Shown here: piece after piece, positions 36,621-43,134 of the stretch | How the letters are laid out: the number at the start of each line of letters is the position of its first letter | How positions within the stretch are numbered: position 1 is the first letter of the stretch | Source: a bacterium | Lineage (GTDB): Bacteria; Bacteroidota; Bacteroidia; NS11-12g; UBA9320 | DNA: 64,000 nt | Direction of reading: 5' to 3' | NCBI GenBank assembly: GCA_018223105.1 | Contig: JAAEYY010000001.1 | Span: 102,671 to 166,670, forward strand | The notes under the pieces: model-generated | Told to the model about the DNA's origin: nothing | Seen by the model: only the letters and a program-made list of their open reading frames with translations | Database searches by the model: none | Translations under genes and position numbers: made by a program

Positions 36621-37008
36621 AGTAATAGCCTTAATCGCAATCATGGCAGTGGTAATTGCTGTTATTGTTGCATCATACGGTGAAACCAGCACAACGGTTA
36701 CTTTTACCGAAGCCGAGAGTAATCCGGATGATGATTTTTATATCACAGGGCAGTTGATGAAAGATATGCCGGTGGAGTACGATCCGGTGAAAGATCCAAA
36801 TTACTTTTCTTTTTATCTAAAGGATAAAGATGGAGAAGTGAGAAAGGTGGTCGCACATGAGCCTAAATTACAGGATTTTGAACGAGCAACTGAAGTTACC
36901 ATGATGGGTACAGCTCGTGATGATCATTTTGAAGCGAAAAAAGTAATGCCCAAATGTCCTTCCAAGTACGAGGAGGAGTTAGAACCTGCGCAAGCAGATA
37001 ACAGATAG
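36610..37008 (+). CDS. ccmE: Heme chaperone CcmE, CxxxY variant
   Basis: A 132-residue periplasmic heme chaperone anchored by an N-terminal helix (about 5-22), with the OB-fold beta-barrel at about 28-112. Classical CcmE binds heme covalently through His in HxxxY. Here that position reads KCPSKY, with Cys116 and Tyr120, so it is the CxxxY type known from archaea and some Desulfovibrio. The tail after it is short and acidic. The gene overlaps the ccmD-like gene by 11 nt, and ccmF starts 1 nt after its stop. Confidence 0.88.
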   Translation: MKPKVIALIAIMAVVIAVIVASYGETSTTVTFTEAESNPDDDFYITGQLMKDMPVEYDPVKDPNYFSFYLKDKDGEVRKVVAHEPKLQDFERATEVTMMGTARDDHFEAKKVMPKCPSKYEEELEPAQADNR

Positions 37009-37009
37009 T

Positions 37010-39505
37010 ATGGATACCATCCTCTACGAAGGCGAACATTTATTTATTGGAAATCTCGGACACTTCTTGGTGGTCCTTGCATTTGTTTCTGCCATTGCCA
37101 GCGGAATACTCTACCTTTTTTCAAAAGACAATAAGCTCAACAAGAACTTAGCAAGGGGAACGTTTATTCTCCACGCACTCAGTGTTTTTGGGATCTTTAT
37201 TACGCTTTTTGTCATCATTCAAAACCACTATTTCGAGTATCAATACGCCTACCAGCACAGTTCCCGAGAGCTGCCAATGAAATACCTGGTCTCCTGTTTC
37301 TGGGAGGGTCAGGAAGGGAGTTTCTTGCTTTGGATGGTATGGAATGCCGTTTTAGGACTTCTGTTGATTCCATTCTCTAAGAAGTGGGAAAGCGGTGTGA
37401 TGCCGATAATGGCACTCGCTCAGCTGGTCCTAAGCAGCATGCTCTTAGGAATTGAAGTTGGAGACCTATACGTTATTGGTAGTAGTCCTTTTGAATTACT
37501 CAGAGTTAAAATGATAGATCAGGCGCCGATTTTCTCGAGACCTGATTATCTCAATTTCATACAGGATGGAACCGGATTAAATCCACTATTACAGAATTAT
37601 TGGATGGTAATTCATCCACCAACTCTATTCTTGGGATTTGCTCTCACTATCGTTCCTTTTGCTTTTGCTATAACCGGTCTGTTTAGAAAGTATCACAGGG
37701 GCTGGATTAAGCCTGCACTGCCTTGGGCTTTAGTCGGCGGTATGATTCTGGGAACCGGAATTATCATGGGTGGATTTTGGGCCTATGAATCTCTGAGCTT
37801 CGGCGGCTATTGGGCCTGGGATCCGGTAGAAAATGCGTCCCTGGTACCTTGGTTGTTGCTGATTGCAGGGATTCACCTGATGCTGATAAAGAAAGTGACT
37901 AACACGGCAACCATTGCCGCATATATTCTGGTAATCGCATCTTTTATTTTGGTGCTTTACGCTACATTCTTAACTAGATCCGGGGTGTTGGGTGAAACCT
38001 CGGTGCACTCTTTTACAGATTTAGGTTTAGCAGGACAGCTCATGCAATTTGTGGTGATCTTTATCTGGTTGCCCATCATCGCAGTTACAAGAAATAACAA
38101 GCTCAGATGGGGCTTCGGAATTCCGGTCATCCTCTTTATTCTACTCCTGCCTTTTTATAAGACTGTGGCATTCTATATGTTGCTCAGCTTGAGTTTAGGT
38201 GGTATTGTTTGGTTTGCCATAGCCTTAAACAAAGAGCTTTCAAGCAATGCTTCTGAAGATAATGTCTGGAGCAGAGAGTTTTGGATGTTTATCGGTGCTC
38301 TAATTTTAGTCTTGTCTGCAGTTCAAGTTATTGTTACTACTTCAATTCCGGTATTCAATAAAGTATTTGGATTGAATGCTGCACCTCCGGTAGATCCGGT
38401 GGGGCATTACAATAAATATCAATTACCAATAGCTATTGTAATCACTATTCTTACAGCGATAGGTCAGTATTTTCACTACAGAAAAACTCCGGATAAGAAA
38501 CGATTTAAAAGAGATTTACTCATTGTAATTGGTGCTGCAATTGCTTTAACTGCATTTGAAGCCTATATATATCCAATTAGGACACCTTTTTATATCTTGT
38601 TCCTATTCACTTGTACTTATGCCGTTGTAGCAAACATTTGGTATGTTATCAGCCATTTAAAAGGCAGGCTGATTTTATCAGGTGCAAGTATTGCCCATGT
38701 CGGCTTTGGTCTGATGTTAATTGGAGTCTTGGTTTCTTCGGCAAATAAAAGAGTAATTACTCAAGATAGATCGGGTTTAATGTCGGGATTTGATGAACAA
38801 GTGAGAAGAGAAAACATGCTTCTCATGAAGGATAATCCTACCTTACTTGGTAATTATTGGGTTACCTATCAAGGCGATTCTTCTCATGGTCCGGATGTGT
38901 TTTTCAAGGTGAATTACATGTCGAGAGACAGTCAGGAAAGCTTTACGCTTTATCCTAATGCTCAGATCAGCAGCAATGAAGGATTAATGGCAAATCCGGA
39001 TACTCGACACTATATAACCTACGATGTTTACACGCATATCACGTCTATCCCTAAACCTGTAGATTCAACAACTTGGGAGAAGGTACAAGAGTATGTAGTG
39101 CAGCCTGGCGATACTATTCAAACCTCTAATGGTGCCGTGTTCTTTAAGGGAATGGAGCAAGCAGAAATGCAAGGTGATAAACTCAAAGATGCCCAGGTAT
39201 TTAAAGCGAACTTAGTTGTGCAGTCCATCAGCGGAGTGAAGGAGGTAAGCCCCATGTATGTGCTCATGCCTAATACCTATTTTGGTATTCGTGAAGAAAT
39301 GCCTGAAATTGGGCTGAGATTCCTGTTTGAGATCAGACCGGATGAAGAAGGTGCAAAAGCTGTACTCGAAATTGCCGAAGCAAAACCTCAGCCTAAGTAC
39401 ATTGTAATGAAGGCCATTATCTTCCCTTACATCAACTTACTCTGGCTGGGAACCATCGTGATGGTGATTGGCTTTGGCCTCGCTGCAGTGCAACGATTGA
39501 AGTAA
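37010..39505 (+). CDS. ccmF: Cytochrome c heme lyase CcmF
   Basis: An 831-residue polytopic protein that ligates heme from CcmE to apocytochrome c. The WWD domain reads GGYWAWDPVENASLVPWLL (near residues 263-281). Conserved histidines lie in the flanking loops, for example NYWMVIHPPTLFLGFA and ETSVHSFTDLGLAG. A large C-terminal periplasmic region (about 590-800) precedes the last helix (about 803-826). The N-terminal length and total helix count (about 14) fit CcmF, not CcsA. Its stop shares one base with the start of the next gene (TAATG), so the reductase-like gene is co-translated. Confidence 0.94.
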   Translation: MDTILYEGEHLFIGNLGHFLVVLAFVSAIASGILYLFSKDNKLNKNLARGTFILHALSVFGIFITLFVIIQNHYFEYQYAYQHSSRELPMKYLVSCFWEGQEGSFLLWMVWNAVLGLLLIPFSKKWESGVMPIMALAQLVLSSMLLGIEVGDLYVIGSSPFELLRVKMIDQAPIFSRPDYLNFIQDGTGLNPLLQNYWMVIHPPTLFLGFALTIVPFAFAITGLFRKYHRGWIKPALPWALVGGMILGTGIIMGGFWAYESLSFGGYWAWDPVENASLVPWLLLIAGIHLMLIKKVTNTATIAAYILVIASFILVLYATFLTRSGVLGETSVHSFTDLGLAGQLMQFVVIFIWLPIIAVTRNNKLRWGFGIPVILFILLLPFYKTVAFYMLLSLSLGGIVWFAIALNKELSSNASEDNVWSREFWMFIGALILVLSAVQVIVTTSIPVFNKVFGLNAAPPVDPVGHYNKYQLPIAIVITILTAIGQYFHYRKTPDKKRFKRDLLIVIGAAIALTAFEAYIYPIRTPFYILFLFTCTYAVVANIWYVISHLKGRLILSGASIAHVGFGLMLIGVLVSSANKRVITQDRSGLMSGFDEQVRRENMLLMKDNPTLLGNYWVTYQGDSSHGPDVFFKVNYMSRDSQESFTLYPNAQISSNEGLMANPDTRHYITYDVYTHITSIPKPVDSTTWEKVQEYVVQPGDTIQTSNGAVFFKGMEQAEMQGDKLKDAQVFKANLVVQSISGVKEVSPMYVLMPNTYFGIREEMPEIGLRFLFEIRPDEEGAKAVLEIAEAKPQPKYIVMKAIIFPYINLLWLGTIVMVIGFGLAAVQRLK

Positions 39506-40272
39506 TGAAGTACAAGATTAGTTTCGTGGGTAGTGGGAATGTAGCCTGGAATTTGGCCAAGGCACTTGATCTTGCGGGTCATACCATCAATCAGGTAGTT
39601 AGTAGAAACGAAGAGCATGCAAAAGCTTTAGCAGAACAATTCGGAGCCTATTACGGAAGCGATTTCTCCTCTCTTTATAACGATTCAGATTTTATCATAT
39701 TAAGTGTACACGACGATGCGTATGCAGATGTGATAAAGAATTTGAGTCCCGAGATTAAAGGAATTGTTTGTCATACGAGCGGAGCTACTGATATTTCTGT
39801 ATTTAAGGACACCGGCTTCAAATGCGGGGTGTTTTATCCTTTACAATCCTTCAAAAAAGATAGAATCCTAGATTTTTTGAATATCCCGATGATGGTAGAA
39901 TCGGAAAGTGAGGCGATTCAAAAACAACTTTTTCAATTAGCGGATGATATCTCCAACAAGGTGAGTATCGTCAATTCTTCTGAAAGATTGCGATATCATC
40001 TCGCAGCCGTTTTTGCCAATAATTTCACCAACTTTATGTACGTCTGTGCCAAACGATATCTGGATCAGAATGCCTTAGATTTTCAATATTTGATACCCTT
40101 GATTCAGGAAACTGCAAAGCGATTAGACTTTGATCATCCCGAGAATTTGCAAACCGGACCTGCTAAAAGAGGAGATAAAGAAGTGATCCAAAAGCAAATT
40201 GATATGTTGAGTGATGAGGAGCTTAAAAAGCTGTATGAAATCCTTTCACAAAGTATCATGACCTTAAATTGA
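39505..40272 (+). CDS. Rossmann-fold NADP-dependent protein with DUF2520
   Basis: A 255-residue protein with an N-terminal Rossmann nucleotide-binding domain (VGSGNVAWNLAKAL at 8-21; about 1-115) and an all-helical C-terminal DUF2520 domain (about 130-250, with LRYHLAAVFANNFTNFMY). It resembles the 3-hydroxyisobutyrate-dehydrogenase-like superfamily, but the substrate is unknown. The ATG overlaps the ccmF stop by one base; whether it serves cytochrome c maturation is unclear, since in other Bacteroidota this family sits in varied contexts. Confidence 0.88.
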   Translation: MKYKISFVGSGNVAWNLAKALDLAGHTINQVVSRNEEHAKALAEQFGAYYGSDFSSLYNDSDFIILSVHDDAYADVIKNLSPEIKGIVCHTSGATDISVFKDTGFKCGVFYPLQSFKKDRILDFLNIPMMVESESEAIQKQLFQLADDISNKVSIVNSSERLRYHLAAVFANNFTNFMYVCAKRYLDQNALDFQYLIPLIQETAKRLDFDHPENLQTGPAKRGDKEVIQKQIDMLSDEELKKLYEILSQSIMTLN

Positions 40273-40318
40273 CATTGATCGTGGGCCTTTGTATATTAGT
40301 CGATTCATTGAACTTTTT

Positions 40319-40456
40319 ATGGAGGAGACCAGTTTTAACAAGAAGTATTACAATGTATTTCAAGTATGTGAGGACTTTAGGCAACGCTTAAGAGAATTGC
40401 AGCGTCTTAGAATACGAAAGGATAATGAATCTGAGAAAGAAGAGAATGTTAGCTAA
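40319..40456 (+). CDS. Possible 45-residue highly charged protein
   Basis: An ORF from ATG 40319 to TAA 40456 encodes 45 residues rich in Arg, Lys and Glu (middle RLRELQRLRIRK), probably one long helix. It fills a gap that otherwise has no gene, and its 3' end overlaps the start of the next secreted protein by 32 nt (11 nt if that gene starts at 40446). Codon use looks coding-like, but it is short and has no known family. Confidence 0.4.
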   Translation: MEETSFNKKYYNVFQVCEDFRQRLRELQRLRIRKDNESEKEENVS

Positions 40457-40868
40457 GAATTTGATAAAATATACATTTTTGAGCCTTGCCTTTTTGTTGG
40501 TGAATCAGGCTCAAGCGCAGATAGAAGAAGTTAATCCCAATATCAAGTGGAAATACATACGATCACAGGATCTCGATTTTTCTGCAGGTAGTGTATATCA
40601 GTTTGAGTTTCCGGCAGAAAAAGGCTTTGATTATATGTTTAACTTAAGCCATAATCTCAACGGAATTACAGCTCAGATGTATGTTTACGACATGCAATAC
40701 AAACCCGTTGCTAAGATTAGCGATTCAACAAGCAATATAGCGAGTGACCTTCACTTTAATGTTGAATCAAATGGCACTTTTATTATCGTGCTAAGAATAA
40801 CCGGAGATAAGATCGAGAATCAGGTGGTACCCACCAAACTCACTCTCATTCGAAGAGAAACGCTTTAA
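40425..40868 (+). CDS. Small secreted protein, unknown function
   Basis: A 147-residue exported protein. The signal peptide (hydrophobic FLSLAFLLV) ends in AQA before Gln32 when read from 40425; the ATG at 40446 gives a more compact signal peptide of 24 residues and is equally likely. The mature part is beta-rich (for example YQFEFPAEKGFDYMFNLSHN and GTFIIVLRITGDK), like a small Ig or PPC-type domain, with no cysteines. Its TAA abuts the TAA of the convergent phosphosulfolactate-synthase gene (TAATTA). Confidence 0.78.
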   Translation: MNLRKKRMLAKNLIKYTFLSLAFLLVNQAQAQIEEVNPNIKWKYIRSQDLDFSAGSVYQFEFPAEKGFDYMFNLSHNLNGITAQMYVYDMQYKPVAKISDSTSNIASDLHFNVESNGTFIIVLRITGDKIENQVVPTKLTLIRRETL

Positions 40869-41633
40869 TTACAGCCAGAAGTTAAAACTATCGCCTCGCA
40901 AACCTAGTCTTAGGGTTTCAAGCGGAATAACTTCATTCGGAGCGATATTACCAAGGTTCACATTATGGCCGTAAAGGTTAAGGAACCACACTTGCTGAGC
41001 TTTTAAGGGTGCTTCCCAGAGAATGGTGTCTTGAGGGATTTTAGTTAAGATTTCCTCGATTAAACCTGAACGGATTTCACCGGATTTTCTGAAAATACCA
41101 ACTGTCCCGGATTCTCTTGCTTCGGCAATCACCTTCCAAACACCGGCATCGATTTCAGCCTGCATCATCTGTATCCATTTATAAGGTGGTATGATCTTTT
41201 CAGCATCCTTTGATCCTACTTCACTAAGAACAGTTACGTCTTTTGCAAGTGTGCGGATATAACCGCATTTTTCTTCTTCTGAGATGTCGATAGAACCATC
41301 GGATATCTCAGCATGAGTAATGCCGTAGGTATCTAAAAGTCTTCTGTAATCTTCAAACTGACCGCGGATTACATACGCTTCAAAAAGAGTTCCTCCAAAA
41401 TAAACCGGGATACCGGCATTCTGATAGGTCTTAATTTTTTCTTTAAGATTAGGAGTAACAGCCGAAGTACCAAAGCCTAGCTTTACAATATCTGTTAAAT
41501 CAGCAGATACACTAAGAAACTGTTCTACCTCCGGTATGCTCAAGCCCTTATCCATTACCATAGTTAATCCACTCTCACGCGGCTTCTGGGTACGGTTAGG
41601 AAGATTTTTTAGATTGAAGTCAGTATTTACCAT
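40869..41633 (-). CDS. Phosphosulfolactate synthase (ComA) family protein
   Basis: A 254-residue TIM-barrel protein of PF02679. ComA adds sulfite to phosphoenolpyruvate to make (2R)-3-phosphosulfolactate. The family pattern is visible in VKLGFGTSAV, GIPVYFGGTLFEA, AEISDGSIDI and WEAPLKAQQVWFLN. In archaea the pathway leads to coenzyme M. In Bacteroidota a plausible product line is sulfolactate or cysteate, which could feed sulfonolipid (capnine-type) synthesis; that is inference. It lies 3 nt downstream of a TPR protein gene and is probably co-transcribed. Confidence 0.88.
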   Translation of the reverse strand: MVNTDFNLKNLPNRTQKPRESGLTMVMDKGLSIPEVEQFLSVSADLTDIVKLGFGTSAVTPNLKEKIKTYQNAGIPVYFGGTLFEAYVIRGQFEDYRRLLDTYGITHAEISDGSIDISEEEKCGYIRTLAKDVTVLSEVGSKDAEKIIPPYKWIQMMQAEIDAGVWKVIAEARESGTVGIFRKSGEIRSGLIEEILTKIPQDTILWEAPLKAQQVWFLNLYGHNVNLGNIAPNEVIPLETLRLGLRGDSFNFWL

Positions 41634-41636
41634 GCT

Positions 41637-43037
41637 CTATTTTGAGAGGTACAAATCTATAATATTTGAGATAGTTTCATTGCTTTCCAGGAAGGGAGCG
41701 TACTCATACAGTAAGAAATACTCCTCGGAGTTCTGTTGTAGCGCGAGATGCAGGATTTCGTAGCCCTTCTGATAATTTCCTTTTTGAAATAAATAAGAAG
41801 CTAGTCTATAACTAAATCTATGATCATCTATGAAATCGGGTTGATGCTTCATGAGGGTCTCAATTGCAGCATCGATATCTTCAAATTCAAAAAGTGCCTG
41901 GGCAAGATCGAGGATGATTTCCGGTGTCTCCGGATCTATTTCAGCTGCTTTTTGATAGTGGAATATTGCCTTTTCCTTTTCTTGAGTAATAAGGTAGACT
42001 TCTGCCAATTCAATATGATATAGACTCTCAAATGGATCGTAGTCTATGGCGTAAAGTAGGTTTTTTGAAGCATCCCTGTACAAACCTTCTTTTTTATAAA
42101 CTACTCCGAGTCCGTAGTAGGCGTCAGACAATCTACTGTCTATTTTAATTGCTTTGAGATAGAAATATTTTGCAGAATTATAATTGTCTAAATTCTCGTA
42201 ACACTCTGCAATATTGCAATACACCTCAGCATCTGTAAGGTCGTTGTCCAATGCTTGATTTAAGAATTCAATCGCTTCTTCAAAAAGATCTAATTCCATT
42301 AAAGCATTGCCCTTGCCGAGATACCCCATGGTATTCTCATCATCAATGGCAATTGCATATTCAAAAGCAGTGATGGCCTTTCTGTAGTTTTCCAGTTTCT
42401 GATAAGTGAAACCTAAGAAGTACCACGCTGAATAATTAAAAGGATCTTCGTCAATAATGCGCTCGAGGAATTCTACCGCTTTTGGAGCATATCCATAATC
42501 GTAGAATAGCTTAACCAAATCCGGTAATACCGTATCATCAAAAAAGAAATCTTTAGGGAAAGAATTGAGGTAAGACAATGCTTTTCCCGGTTTGTTCAAC
42601 AGAAAGTGGATTCTGGCTAGCTTAATGATCAGTTCTTCAGCATCCAGCCCCTCCTTTAAAGCCAGATGGTAGAAATCCACAGCTCTTTTGAACTGCATGT
42701 TTTGATAATAGGCATCGCCTAATAAACGTGCAATATCTCCATTATGTGGCTCCCTTGATAGTACATCCTCTAAAATTAAAATAGCAGATTTGGTGTCTTT
42801 TTTTGCAATGAGAACCTCAGCTTTTTTAATCTGATAGTAAGACTCAAAAGGGTAGGTGTGAATGCCGTAATTGATAGCACGTAAGGCTTTAGACCATTGC
42901 TCTTCATCGAGGTAGTAGTCTATAATCTCTTCGAGTTCATCGGTGTCGTAGAAAAAACTTTCACCACTTTCAAGCTGATGTTCAAAGTGTTTTGCTCTCT
43001 CCGCGATATCCCGATTATAAAGTTCTTCTGAATCCAT
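41637..43037 (-). CDS. TPR-repeat protein
   Basis: A 466-residue soluble protein made almost entirely of tetratricopeptide repeats: at least ten units of 34 residues between about 50 and 455, with the Trp/Leu-Gly-Tyr-Ala-Pro spacing clear in SAWYFLGFTYQKLENYRKAITAFEYAIAIDDEN-type stretches (residues ~205-240 and onward). There is no signal peptide or membrane helix. It would be a protein-interaction scaffold in the cytoplasm; partner unknown. It is the first gene of the operon with the ComA-family gene and has its own promoter. Confidence 0.9.
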   Translation of the reverse strand: MDSEELYNRDIAERAKHFEHQLESGESFFYDTDELEEIIDYYLDEEQWSKALRAINYGIHTYPFESYYQIKKAEVLIAKKDTKSAILILEDVLSREPHNGDIARLLGDAYYQNMQFKRAVDFYHLALKEGLDAEELIIKLARIHFLLNKPGKALSYLNSFPKDFFFDDTVLPDLVKLFYDYGYAPKAVEFLERIIDEDPFNYSAWYFLGFTYQKLENYRKAITAFEYAIAIDDENTMGYLGKGNALMELDLFEEAIEFLNQALDNDLTDAEVYCNIAECYENLDNYNSAKYFYLKAIKIDSRLSDAYYGLGVVYKKEGLYRDASKNLLYAIDYDPFESLYHIELAEVYLITQEKEKAIFHYQKAAEIDPETPEIILDLAQALFEFEDIDAAIETLMKHQPDFIDDHRFSYRLASYLFQKGNYQKGYEILHLALQQNSEEYFLLYEYAPFLESNETISNIIDLYLSK

Positions 43038-43057
43038 TAATTGCTTTGAACGTTTAA

Positions 43058-43065
43058 CAAATCTA
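43058..43065 (-). promoter_or_regulatory. -7 box TAGATTTG of the TPR/ComA operon
   Basis: Perfect TAnnTTTG match on the minus strand 20 nt before the ATG at 43037. A TTGG lies about 23 nt upstream of it. Confidence 0.65.
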
Positions 43066-43082
43066 TCTCATTGTTGATTATA

Positions 43083-43110
43083 TTTTGACCAATTATCATG
43101 TATAGCTTTG
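43083..43110 (+). promoter_or_regulatory. Promoter TTTTG-N15-TAGCTTTG of the M1 peptidase
   Basis: A -33 TTTTG (43083-43087) and a perfect -7 box TAGCTTTG (43103-43110), ending 24 nt before the ATG at 43135. It is divergent from the promoter at 43058-43065. Confidence 0.7.
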
Positions 43111-43134
43111 TTATTTTGCTAACATATTTTCCGC

